From positions 248,001-312,000 of the forward strand of contig JAJJXM010000028.1 of NCBI GenBank assembly GCA_024516155.1: a DNA stretch of 64,000 nt. Reading direction: 5' to 3'. The notes under the pieces were generated by a model. That model ran no database searches and was not told the origin of the DNA. It saw nothing but the letters and a program-made list of their open reading frames with translations. A program made the position numbers and the translations under genes. Position 1 is the first letter of the stretch; the number at the start of each line of letters is the position of its first letter. Source of the DNA: Pyronema omphalodes (taxonomy: Eukaryota > Ascomycota > Pezizomycetes > Pezizales > Pyronemataceae). Below are positions 13,399-25,787 of this stretch, one piece after another.

Positions 13399-16300
13399 GT
13401 TTGTAAGTAAATCAAAAACAATATATACTATAAATATCGCTTCATACGATCATGGCCCTTCACAGTCATGTCGCGATACTGTTTGTAGTCGAGTGTGCGC
13501 GGAGGGACTCGATGGAATTCATCAGTAGAAAGCCGTAAAACCCAAGGCTGAAAACTACTGTGGTGCTACACGCTTGAAATAGGGCTTGGGGTCGGGCTGT
13601 GAGAGCTTCCCGAGCTCAAGGCTTGCAGAATCAAGTCTCAACGACTTTCGTCCCTCGGTGACCCCATTCAGACTGACTCTGCGTCTCACGGGACTCAAAA
13701 AATACATATCGTTTCGCTGCAATCCGTTTTTTTACAGTTCATTCGTCACGCGCGCTTGCTTATGACTCACTACGAGTACTGAGGATTGAATGTACGTATG
13801 TGTGATATCCATGTGCAAGGCTGCCATTTAGAAAAGCGGGTCGCTACATCATCATGCATCAATTCTCGTTCCGAATATAAGTCGGAGGTTCGGAGTCAAC
13901 CGGACATACATAGCCGCGTAGTGTGTGGGACTTGCTACTTGACCTTTTCGTCTGTATACATAAATTTTCGGAATCGAATTTTCATGCCGAAGTCTAGACG
14001 TGGTTTTGTGTTTGGGATAGTCATTCATAGCGAGAGAGAAATATTACTGCTAAGATCGAGATTGATAGTAGTAATATCGAATAGAGACCTATCCATACAC
14101 GAGGCACATCGAAAATTAATGCATCGTTTTTTCTTGGTCCCCTTGGTTTCCTTGGTTTGTCATCAATCCCCGATTACCTCAGGCCTTACAGTCCGACTTT
14201 GTCCGATAAACGAACAAATCATCCTCATCATCCTTGCGACCACATATCGATGAACCTTCATGATGAGCGATCATTGATCACCCATGTGTTGTGTCCCAGA
14301 GTAACACAAGCCATGAAACGTTGTCGGGTATCGTCCTACCATCCTTCATTCAGGAAACAAATCAGGAACCTTTGACATATCCGAGTAATACAAAGCCTGG
14401 GACCTACCAAACTGGCACAAACAACCAGGGCTTACCATTCAGATACCTTACGCGAGGTCACAAGTGACTCAATGTAAGCTGTACTCAAGACTCAGTGAAA
14501 ATCTCAAGGCGAACCAGCGGACTGCATGCGACAAAGATAGTGACGGCGGATAAACGCTTACCAGCGAGCGGTAAGGCTGAGGCTGATGTTTGTTATGCTG
14601 GATGCGGCGGTGATAGGTTAAGCGCCGGGCTGCGCACACTTGTGAGTCGTACATAGTGATCATGTGCGAACCTGGCGGACAGCTATTGGCAGAGATAGGG
14701 CAGTGATTAACTGAACTCACCGCCTGTCAGCCATATGTTATCCTCAGGCAGGCAGTTGTAGTTCGAAGTGATAGCAGCTGAAATGATGCGTCGGACATCT
14801 GTCAACTCAATCGCTCACACTGCGGGGAATCATTAGATGCGGGGCTCAGAATGAATCATACTTCATGAACCGTAAATCTGCGGGGTACATAGTGACTCGC
14901 CATGGGTACAGAATGACAATGCTCCGCCACAATCAATGTCGACTCATCGAATGTATGTATGACAAGTGAAACTTATGTACAAACTTGGCTAGAATGCTTC
15001 GCACCTTACAATGCTGGAACTGTAGGCCTGAATTGGTCCTTGTGGAGTCAATTTCGCTGCATACATCGGTGATACCTTCGGACTCTATCGGCCCATGCAC
15101 CTTGTCCAGCATGGCCAACCCTATCGATATTACTCTGCATGGGATTGCGTCAAGCACGATGATGATTACATGAATACTCTAAATTAAGTGTAACAGACCC
15201 CACCAGACGAATGAGTCTCGGAGACGGATAGATTCGGAATTCCGACAAGCGAATAATTCGAAAGATGGGGAAAAGGGATTGAAATAGAAGTGCGATTGAA
15301 TATAGAAAAAGATTACAAAACGAGGACCTGAAACTCCAATGGAATTACTCTGTTATAGACGGCGATGATTGCATTTTGATTCTAGAGGCTATGACGAGTT
15401 TGCGAAACATCACCGGTAAACGTTGTTCTTTTAGCTCTGGGGCTCGTAATATCATATCCGTCTACCGGAACTGGGAAAAACTACAATTGTAGACCAACCG
15501 CTCTGACGGGACTTAAATAGAAGCTTGATTTTCACAGTACTGGCTTCTGACAGTATTACAAACTCCCTATCGTATTATCCCGGGTCCAAAGGCGACGACT
15601 CTGGGGTTACTCGGACGACGGACTATCTGTAGTATCTCGAGCCATTGAGGAAACATATGGGACTTTATCGGTATTGCATTGTCGCGTGATTTGCATCGCA
15701 TGAAGGAATAGATTAATCTTGCCTGAAAGCCAAATTACAAAACAATTGATGTACTTCTAGTTAGCTTTGACATTGCTTTATACGGATGAAGAACTCCTCC
15801 AGATACTATAAACGGTGCTTACATCCTTTACCGCTTCATCGGCGGCCAGATGACATACTGCGATCGTTGCCAGGTAGTTCCGACTTGTACCTGACTAACT
15901 GCCGGCAAGATTATATACATAGTCCGCTTGTGCAACTCAATGACTGATGACATTCCCCAGGTGTTTTTACTGCCGTGTGCTGACATGTAACATAATTAAC
16001 CCCAATACTGGTGGTGCTTTCAAATGATAGACCGATCAAATCCGGGGAGTCTGATGACACACCTCAAACAGCAGCACTGCCGTGTGATTACTCACTCAAG
16101 TTACTGCTTAATTAAGAACCATGAAGATCACCACCAAGCGCTGACAGACATTGAATACTATTCAGAACCGCCCCCCTGTCGGAATCTATCTTTATTTCCG
16201 AATCGTTATATACGGCGAAATCTTCAGCCTTAACTCCACCAGCACCGGCATGACAAAGGAGTTGATCATACCTATGTTTTAATTCAAAATCGTCGCAGGA

Positions 16301-16437
16301 GTCAGGACCTATCTCTTAACTTCGCCTTTCACGGGAGCGGGCATCAATTTTACTGCAGACCTGCTCGCAACCCTACCTGGGACTGTGACCACTTTGTCCC
16401 CTGTGACAGAGAAAAGGAAGCATCATAAAAACAAAGT

Positions 16438-16507
16438 GAAGTCCGGGATACAGCGGGTACTAAACAAAGTCCCGGATAATGCGGGGTTCAGGTTCAGGTT
16501 CAGGTTC
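16438..16507. repeat. Tandem GTCCGGGATA repeat and (AGGTTC)n
   Basis: Two similar segments, GAAGTCCGGGATACAGCGGG and ACAAAGTCCCGGATAATGCG, lie about 29 bp apart. They are followed by three to four AGGTTC units. The first motif could be a remnant of a transposon end, but no partner end was found. Confidence 0.5.
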
Positions 16508-19294
16508 TGGGAATGCGAAAATTGAAATGCTATTAATAAAACCCTAGTTCTAGCTACATATCATGTTACACGAACTAATCGATAAACCTGGCTAACACCC
16601 ACCTTTGATGCATAACTGTCTGTATGTACTCCTTCCTGTACTCTCCACTACACCTGGTAACTCACCTGCAGTTCACAAAGCAACCCATTGCTCGTTTCAT
16701 CTCCACATCCCCACGGATGTAACTACACTTTCCACAAGATCTAGGCTTTGAATAAGGTCCACCAATGCCTGGTACTGATACTGGGATATGACTCTCCAAC
16801 AAAGCAAAACATTATAACTCGAAATCATGGCATACATACAGAACTTGCTTCCAAAACCAAGCTCATGGTTTTTGCACTTTGTTGCATATTACTATACTTG
16901 TCGCTAGTTAGAACGAACTTCAAATCACTTGACGACATGAAAGGAAATGTCTGGTAATATCTAAAGAACTTGGCTGACAATGGACACCATATGATGTATA
17001 TAGCAAAACGTAGCTACAGCCTACATAAGCACTGAGTGGCTCTAGCCTCTAGCTAGGGCATAATCGCACTACGCCTTCATCTTGACCCGAAAAGGCTTGA
17101 GAATCTTGCGAGACGGGTACCTTACTGCGATTAATCTCGCTACACATAAAAGTAATCTCGGTACACCTTTTTTGTGATGGGGGAAGTATCATGTATGTAA
17201 GAAAATAAGAATCATCTTCTACATACACTTCAACGAAGACTGACAGTGACGTTCAATATTTCTTTCTACATACCGTGTTTACTATGTACAGTGACTGGAT
17301 CGTTTTTGATTGCTCTTCTACTTTCTTTAATCAGGTTGGTATTCAATTGGCGGAGTGACTCGAACTTCAGATGAAGTGACCTACCTGCCTACATCTTTAC
17401 TGATCTGCGTGTCGTGGAAACAATGTTTTCTTTTCTTTCCTTTTTTTTTTTTTTTTTTTTTTTACTTTTCTGCTGTTTTCTTTTTCAAATTTCCTCTCGC
17501 TTGTTTGCGGGGAGAAAAATGAGATACAGAACAGGGTTATAAATAGAAAAATCTGCCGATCGCTGGGTATGGGTGTCCGAAGCGCTTATTTAACATTTAT
17601 GCGTACATAACAAAGACTTCGTGTTGCAACAAGTATTTCCGACAAGCGAGATGCACGGTATAATATGTTTACTCCTGTCATTATTATCATTATTATTGGA
17701 TAGCTTCCTTTTTTTGTGTTTGGCCGGTCGCATAGGTCAATTCAATTTAGCGCGGTCAACTTGGATATACATAGTCATGCTTGTTGGATCTGTCAATGCC
17801 AAAGGGTAAGTCCCAGTATAAGGGTTGTCCAATGTTAACTATCAGGGACTAAGGATAACAATAATGTTATCATTGTTTGGGTTCCAGTTGAATAGTTATT
17901 AGTTATTTCGAGAATCTTACACATATCGCCATTGAAGTCTTACACCCAGTTTCAGTGTTTCGTATTCTACGACATTGTAAAGCTGCTGCAGTGCAAATCA
18001 ACTGAGGAAAAATCAATATAGTCAATGGTATGAAAGATATTGGAGGTATAGAAGGTATCAAGGTAGAATGTAATGTGTCTATTGAAGCTATGGAAGCGAG
18101 ATAGCCAGCGTATAAGCAGTCCGGATGTACTAAAATAATCAAACGGCTTAAAGGTTTGCAGGAGCACATGCAAGAATCAAAGCTTTGTAGAAACTAGAAT
18201 GAAAGTATGTACCATAATCCATTGACGATAATGTTTTTTTTTGGGTAGGCCCGGTATGGGTAGGGAAATATTCACTTTCGTCCTGCAGGCTGCTTCTTCT
18301 TCTGACTTCTAGAGATGGGAAATAATTTTTCCTCTGATTACATATCACTATGGAGAAAGCATCACAAGATTTACACTCAATTGATACGTTCATTTTAATT
18401 TTTGTTTACCTTAATTTAGAGCTTCAATTGAGTGAAAATTCATGATCCGGATAATCTGAGTGCAAATCCATGATTAAACTTAGCTTGTCGTAATCTCTCC
18501 GCTTTCATGTTACTATTTTTTCTCCAAGCTATTTTTTGCTTTTTCTGAAAAGAAACCTAATGCTTACATTTCTAATCTAAGTTTCCAAGATCCAAGGTTT
18601 AAACATCGTCACCGTCACCGTCACACCCACTTCATTTCCTCTCCTATCCATGACATAGCCAAGCGCAACAAGCATGTAATTCTGACTGCCTCTCTTTAAA
18701 GATTTAAGGACATTACCCATATTCAAATAAGTTCTACCATACACACAAAGTTGGAACTTGAAACAATCTAAAAAGCTGAAAAGTCCACTTTCATAATCCA
18801 TCTACAGTACTCTACTAAGATCCACCCCAAGAAAAAAGCTTCTAGAAACTCTTGAAGCCGGGTTTATGTTATACTTTTTTGCACATAGGTACTTGTTATT
18901 TACATCATTGCGCATGCACCTTGGGACCTGCATTGTGAAAAGCCAAAACGACGCCTGGTGGTAGTGTTAGTGCTAATGATGGTGGTATTGGTGGTAGTGA
19001 AGTAATCCCAGACTTGAAAAAGATATGAGTTTGTAAGAATACATATTGTAACATATTCCATTAATTGATTTTGCTTCTTCATCTATTATCATCTTTTTTG
19101 TTTTAGAAATGTAGACGATACAATGATATGGATATGGTAACTTAGATACATATTCAGTCTGGCTTACAGATAGACAGAACCCGAATCAATGAATATCAGT
19201 ATCCCTATTTTTCACCTGTAACGGTAAAACTTAAAAAGCCAACTCTATCAAGTTTCATGCCGCAATATATCTGTCATCATTAAGCATACACGCC

Positions 19295-19408
19295 TTCAAG
19301 CCCCAAAGCCACAAAGTCCCCAAGCCTTCAAGCCTTCAAGCCCCCAAATCCCCAAATCCCCAAACCCTCAAGCCACAAAGCCCCCAAACTCCCAAATCCT
19401 CAAGCCCA
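19295..19408. repeat. CAAGCC/CAAATCCC minisatellite
   Basis: Degenerate units of the CAAGCC(TT), CCAAATCC and CACAAAGCC type in tandem. Confidence 0.75.
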
Positions 19409-19475
19409 TAAGACCGTAAAAGTTAAAAGCATTATGCAGATATATTCAAAAAAAAAGTGGCTTCCCCCTGTTAAC

Positions 19476-19553
19476 TACAACAGCCACAACAGCCACAACA
19501 TCCACAACAGTCACAACAGTCACAACAGTCACAATAGCCGCAATAGCCGCAAC
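19476..19553. repeat. 9-bp CACAACAGC/T minisatellite
   Basis: About eight 9-bp units (CACAACAGC, CACAACAGT, CGCAATAGC) in tandem. Confidence 0.85.
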
Positions 19554-20549
19554 ATCAAGTATCCGATCTTAAATCTATAAAGCAACACTCATAACCTATC
19601 AAGAAAAAAATAACAGTATTCCATATCATTATGTGGCACAGAGCACAGAGTACAGTGCGCAGTGTACATTGTCAGTCACATAAAATTGGTTAACAATAAC
19701 AACGTATTGATGTTTTGCCTGTCGAGCGGTGTTCTCGTGGATGTATTGGTGGAGGTGGATGTGCGCATTAGCGCTCCTCCCCTCCTTAAGATGTCTCTGT
19801 CGTTGTAGAATCTTGTTCTTCATCCGAATTCATCTCAAGATCTTCCATCTCCATCTTTTTCTCCCTCGCTCCAATCCTCTCGTCAGAACAGTCGCTCTTC
19901 AACACAACGTACTGAAGTGTTACAACTTTCCCCAAAGTAATTTAAGTAACTTCCTTCATTAACACGGACTACGTAAAAGTATTTTCTGTAGAGGGCGAAT
20001 AGAGCACTCGGATAGACAGGTAGGGACCCCCTTGTCTATTTTGATTTTCTATTGCTGTTGCATAGATGAAGTTGGGGTTGTTCTATTCACCGCGAATAGA
20101 GCGATGGAAAGTCCTCCACTTTAACTTACATACGTCAAATCTTACAGTCTTCGTACAATAGTCTTTGCAGTCTTCATACATCAACAAAAACATCCCAAAC
20201 CTTCCTACCCGTCTTTTTCCAAGTGCTCAACCGGCTGCAGATAACATACTACATATGCAGCTAACTCATAAAATTCTCAACTTATATACCTACACAACCT
20301 ACACAACCTACACCACATATCAACAGATACTATGTACTAACAGATACCATGAACATTGCACATCATAACCTATCAATCGCAATACATTATACGGTATATA
20401 TCCATACCACCAAAATTCTAAATACAACCAGGAAGCTAAAAAATTAGGCGCGGAAAATCACTATATTTCTTTGACAAGCTTATCTTAGAACTAACAAGGA
20501 AACATGGGAGCCTCCCAGGAGTATGGATCGATGCCAAGGAAATTCTGTT

Positions 20550-20553
20550 GATG

Positions 20554-20585
<32 letters not shown>

Positions 20586-20588
20586 ATG
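20550..20588. repeat. (GATGAAT)n heptanucleotide repeat
   Basis: About five tandem ATGAATG units. Confidence 0.85.
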
Positions 20589-21434
20589 ATTAGCCATTGG
20601 CATCTAGCTATTAGCCCTTAGCTATGGATGGATGATATATATTTCAAGTAACTGCATTTTCTCCATTTTCTTCAAAAAATCTTTTGTAGGACCCGGGGTA
20701 AGTTATTTGCTTTTTGTTTTGTTTTCTAAAAAAAATAGAGAAAAAAAAACTTATTGTTTTCATTACTTTTTATAAAGTAGTAGTAGCAGCAGTAGTAGTG
20801 GTAGTAATAGTGGTATTTGATATTTGATATTTGATGTTTGTTTTAATATCTATTATCTCATCTTTGATATTCTTGATTTAGTTCATGATTTTAATATCAT
20901 GTGATATCATACCATATCATATCATATCATCAACGCCACCCGAGTAAAACGTATTGCAAGTTATAAATTAACCTCGTCAGAAGTCACCTAGAGTTCCGGC
21001 GTTTTGGCCGCACTTACAGCTCAAGTGACTGGCACGTGAAGGTGCAGTGTTCACATTGACTATATCTCTTTCTGTAGACGCGTAAAGCTAGATCACTATC
21101 ATTCTCAATGAATATACTTCTCCACTTTCGCCTTCCTCTCACGTTCCCGTTTGACAAACGTTGCCTTTAATTCGATCACATCGACATTCAAATCGGTTTT
21201 ACAACCATAAAACATCTTGAGCTATGAGTCACTGAATACTGTATATTAAAGCGTACTTCGCTACTTCGCAGACCCAATGCGTGGTAATAGTAATGGTATA
21301 AAAGCGTAAAAACAATCGCTAATGAGACAAGGAAGGTATCCAAAAAAACACAGAAAACCCATGGACTCCAGAAAACTATCTGCTCCAAAGCATACCCCTA
21401 TCTATCCCCGGCTCCATTAGATAGTCCAAAGGCT

Positions 21435-22844
21435 CTAAAGCTTGGGCTTGGCACTGTTCCTTTCAACAGTACATTTGATCAATCCATTGGGTCCAGACTG
21501 GGGTGCATAGACTTCTGCGTCCTTTCCGGTGTTCTTGAGTCCTTTGTGCCACTCCATATCTATAGACAGTTAGCATTATGTTTAAACCAAACTACTTCCC
21601 TCATCCCTAGGCTGCGGGATAGAGAAGCTAGGATATAACTTACTTATCTCGAAATAATGTTTGTTCGGTAGCTCATATGTGACTCTCATCACATCTGGTA
21701 CCTTCTCGAGAATCTCCTCACTCATCTTATACATCGTCGCTTGGACACTCGCCGAGTAATCCTCCGCAAACACCCTCATTGTCGTCTCTCTTGCACCTTC
21801 CCAGGCCTGATCAAATTGCGCCTGTTCTTTCTTGACCTCCTCCAAATTCTTAAACACTCTCCACTCCCATGTAGCATCAACATCTGTTGACAAAATTCGA
21901 TCCCAAGTCTCTCCCAATGTAGTATACTCATCCCTGATAAAACCATGGAAAGCAGAACCAGTAGATTTCAATACAGTGAGTCCCTTGATGGAAGAGGAAA
22001 TCCGAATACCGGAAGGAGAACTGTGGGCGAGGACGTTACGGGTCTCGGTACCATCGCGGTAAAAGCTGTGGGGGTGAGGCTTGCCGCGTACAGTCATACG
22101 TGTCCATCGGTGGGTAATGATGCTGACATGGGCGCCACTGATGTGAGGGTAGGTGGACGGGAAGTGACTGGCGAGGATGGAGGCGAAGAGTTCGGGCGGG
22201 GTGACGGGGTTTTGTTTGGCGAGGACTATGGGGTGTTAGCAGAGATTCAAGAATGGAGCTCTGGGTATGGAGAGGTGATGATTGGGAAATTGGGCGACGA
22301 AGTGGGGGGAGCTGTGGAGGTGGGGACAGAATTGGGACATAGCAGCATAACTGAGGAGAAGAGGTGCAGAAAGCATATGGGCAGCAGGGACCTCCAGGAC
22401 AAGATTAGAGATAAGAACTTGAATGCAAATATCTCCATCATTGCTAAGGCTCTGCTTCCACTGCCTTCTGACAATGCTCCTCTCAACTCCCCCCCTTCTC
22501 TCTCCACGTAGCATCCACTCCACCGAATCCCCAATAAGTCCCCAAATCTGCAACTCCGCACCTCAATTCAGAGGAAAACATACGGTAAATAGTATTCTTG
22601 ATGGAGTCCGTTGCAACAATAACGGAGTTATCGGCGGTAGTATAGGCAGGTTCAATCTTTCCCTCAAGCAAGACGCACACAGTGGTCTCGTTCACTGTCT
22701 GTACTCCGGTTTTGGGGTCACGGTCGACTTTGTAAAGACGGACGTTGTCCTGGGGTTCGTGTCAGTGGACCAGTTTCCGCCAAGGGATTTGCGTTTAGAG
22801 CTGTGAAATACCTTTCCATATCTCGCAGATGCAATTGAAGCCAT
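21435..22844 (-). CDS. Uricase (urate oxidase), apparent frameshift in last exon
   Basis: Converts urate to 5-hydroxyisourate in purine breakdown, usually in peroxisomes. Read on the minus strand, exons are 22844-22812, 22749-22584, 22225-21644 and 21560 to the end; introns are 62, 358 and 83 bp with GT..AG ends. The start is MASIASARYGK, followed by the uricase segments DNVRLYKVDRDPKTG, TADNSVIVATDSIKNT, LLAKQNPVTPPELFAS, RGKPHPHSFYRDG and ELPNKHYFEI. In the last exon MEWHKG is in frame, but the family-typical LKNTGKDAEVYAPQSGPNGL and the C-terminus ERNSAKPKL read in the next frame because of one extra base at 21540-21541. As given, translation stops at 21463-21465 (292 aa), losing the C-terminus and the PTS1-like PKL end; without the extra base it would be 301 aa and end at 21435. 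This is either a real lesion or an assembly error. Confidence 0.93.
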
Positions 22845-23050
22845 TGTTGTGTGTGTATGTTTGTGTGTATGCGTGCGTGTGTGTATGTGTAACTGGAGTA
22901 TCTGTATCCGTATTTGTAATTCTCGTAGTTGATTGCGTAGTTGTAGTTGTATCTCTCAATCCCACGGTCCTGTGCGGGCTCGCCTCTTATAAATACTTTC
23001 TATCTGGTATCTATTTGTCTGGGTATCCGCCGGTTGTCGTTCCTTATCCA
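22845..23050 (-). promoter_or_regulatory. Uricase upstream region with GATA cluster
   Basis: Upstream of the uricase start the minus strand is CA-rich near the start codon. It carries four GATA cores about 155-205 bp out (plus-strand TATC at 23001, 23008, 23024 and 23045); two are AGATA spaced seven bases apart. Purine-catabolic genes in related fungi are activated by GATA factors of the AreA/NIT2 type, so regulation by nitrogen supply is a reasonable inference. A TTTATAAGA element lies between the cluster and the start. Confidence 0.45.
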
Positions 23051-25787
23051 GATTCACGCATTGAGCTCTCATCCTTTCGCGTGAGCTCCGACCGGATCTC
23101 TCCAGCTCTCCCGATACCCCTTACCTGATTCGTGTTAGTGCCCGCCATAGGCGGCGGCATGTTGTGACACCGCAGAGCCCAGGGAAGCCCAGGGAGGTCG
23201 GGGATCCCCAGGGGACTCGATGTGTTCGCGGGGACCGGAGCCTGCCGATGATGAGTGATGGTTGGGAGTAACTCCTTACAAAATGGAAATTAAAACCATA
23301 AATGTTGCCATTTGTCTTTGAATTCCGTACTTTGGGACAACGCCTACATCCGATAGGAAATGGTTTACGTTAATTCTTTGGCTGTGGTTTGGTACACGGT
23401 ATCTTGAATCATGTAGACACGTAGCTATGTGTAACGATGTAGCTATCTCGAGTCGAATATGGGTAACTTATTATGGACCCGGGGTATCAAATTATCTAGT
23501 GATGCTGAACCGGTTACGAGGGTCAGATATAGAAGCACACGATGATGGGATGGCTTTGAGATGAGATGGTGTCATCTGTCAACAAATCACAAATCACCGA
23601 AACATTCCATGTATGTATGTAGTAACCAATAACCCACCACTCACCCGGTTAGGCGTTTATCCTGGTCAGGTGAAATCAGGACAAAAGAATCGATAAGTCA
23701 TATCATTTTGTCTCACTCGTCGACTGTCAAAAGCCATGGAGCTACATATCAAGCTGAATAAAAGGCCGAGTGCATCCAATGCACGCTGACGTTGTAGAAG
23801 TCAATCCGATTTTACCTAGTTCTACATCAACACCAAGACTCAAGAGCATACATATGAAATGAGAACAGACGGATTACGAATCAACTCCATGAAGAAAGCT
23901 TGGTTTTCCCATATGAAATTCCATCTGAGACCCATCAGAAACTGTAGCTACTAATCGAAATTCTGATACCTCGATAGCAGCAGATTGATGGCTGCAGATA
24001 CATAACATTCCGTTATCGTGGAATGTTGACTTGCCATACCGGATGATCACGCATGGGAGTCCGGAGTTCGGGAAGATGTATGAAGGTGCAGGTACATGGA
24101 GTCAGTACTTGTAGCCGTCACTGCCGGCCGGCAAGAACTTACGATCTCGATCAGCAGCTACCATTCTTTGATTTCGGCGTATTGCTCGAAGATCGAAGAT
24201 TTACTGGTCCCTCATAAGAAGCGGCAAAGCCAAATATTTACTGACTTTCGGTTTCCAGTCTCAGCAGTGAAATTCAAACCAAGCAAAATGGTATTTCTAT
24301 ACCGAGCTGCGAGAATCTCAATTACATATTCTATAACTGAACTCACGTGTGTATCTGGTGTTAATCCAGGGGAACCGACGGAACAACCCAGAGCACCCCA
24401 AGGCCTAAAGGTACAACGGGTAAGGCTATGTGTGTTATGCATCCTTTGAGGGTATGTATGCACATTTTTCTACTCTATCCAGGTTTTATGCCTCTAGAAA
24501 CTCGAAATCCGAAATCCGAAACTCCCACCTACCCTAGCTACACAAGTGCTATTCTATTTGTTACGTTGCAGAGCCTCGAAATCCTCTAACCCGTACGTCA
24601 TCGGTATTAAGCTTGCGTTCATTCGCAAAGTTTATCTACTCGTCACAGAAACCGGGAAGGCAGAAAGCCGAAGCAGTAATGTGCTAGCCGGACCATGAGC
24701 TTAAATTCGACGCAAGCGGAATTGAATTTAATGTTTTTCTTTTCTCTGTTTGTCGATCAGCTTTTTTGAGTAAACGGGGTACGGAGCTGTTCCTTGCTGG
24801 GATCGTCGGGCATACTATTCCTGTAGCTCTAAGGGTTTACCTACCGTAGGAGAATCGGATTTATGATTCCCATGGTTCCCATGGTTCCCATGGTTTTCCC
24901 CAAGGTGGAGAGTCGTGTGCCTGATGGTATATTGGCCACGATGTTTTCGCCTATGCTCGTTGATACCTCCCCGGATTCTCATTGCTTTTCTTTGATTTGC
25001 TCTCTGTTTCTCTGATTTGCAGCTATTTGTTTCTAGATTTCTCTGAGGCCTGTGCTCGTCGTCGGCCTATCTCGGCCGTTCTTTCCACACGCGTCGATTC
25101 GGATATCAAAGCGTAGCAATCTGCAGGGTCAGAGTTGTCTCTCGTGAAGCTGGAGTGTTGCTGGTGTTTCATTTCATCATCCAACGCTTGATCCTCGAAG
25201 TTGTCTGCTGTTGATGATTGTTTGCAAATAGATTCCCTTGAAAATAATCAAAATTCTTAAATCATCGAAATACACAATTCCAAAAATATCGAAATGACTC
25301 CCGTTTGGCCAAGTATCCTTCAACTCCGCTCGCTCGCTGTCGTTGCTCGGCCACTGGTGATTCCCTAGCACAACGTCCGTTGTTATGCACCCCAAGTTCA
25401 ACCCAACCCCAACCAACCACCACAGCCCGTACGGAACCAGCTTACCCTCTCCCCCGCGTTTTGCAAAGTCGCCTCCTCTCGTCGTCGCCCTCTCGCGAAA
25501 CTCGTCAATCAATCACTATCCACGACCTCCTCACAGTCCGGAGCATTACCATCTTTCTGTCCTCCTCTCGCTCCGACCGCTGCGCCCCGCATCCCGACAA
25601 CCACCACCACCAAGCAATCCCTGTTCGACAACGACGACGACCACCACCTCCCTTCGAACTACTCCTCCACCAGCTTCAGAAACAACGACTATACCAAACG
25701 AATACCTGCGACACACATGATCACCGATCGGAGAACAGCTTGATATTAGACTTCGGACGCAGTCCCAGTTGATGGCAGTCTCGGACA
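23051..25787. other. Intergenic region and leader of the TORC2 gene
   Basis: No supported gene. A triplicated GTTCCCATG unit lies at 24867-24895. From about 25.3 kb the plus strand becomes rich in C, T and A with pyrimidine blocks, as in fungal promoters and 5' leaders; the open frames in that stretch are compositional and overlap the likely leader of the downstream gene. Confidence 0.5.

Larger units (their letters stand above)
13399..21434. other. Intergenic region with minisatellites
   Basis: No supported protein gene. The longest open frame (13786-14253, plus) has no recognisable domain or fungal gene signals. The region contains minisatellites at about 19.3-19.6 kb, a poly-T tract at 17441-17463, and short direct repeats. 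Confidence 0.5.

Noticed and set aside
13786..14253. 155-residue plus-strand frame
   Set aside because: No domain, no clear splice or promoter context, unlikely composition; not supported as a gene.
22247..22561. 104-105-residue minus-strand frames within the uricase locus
   Set aside because: They lie in the 358-bp second intron; the uricase frame continues from 22584 to 22225 across it.
25305..25772. Ser/Pro/Thr-rich 155-residue frame upstream of the TORC2 gene
   Set aside because: Compositional, in a pyrimidine-rich leader just before the start; overlapping frames look the same and no domain is visible.
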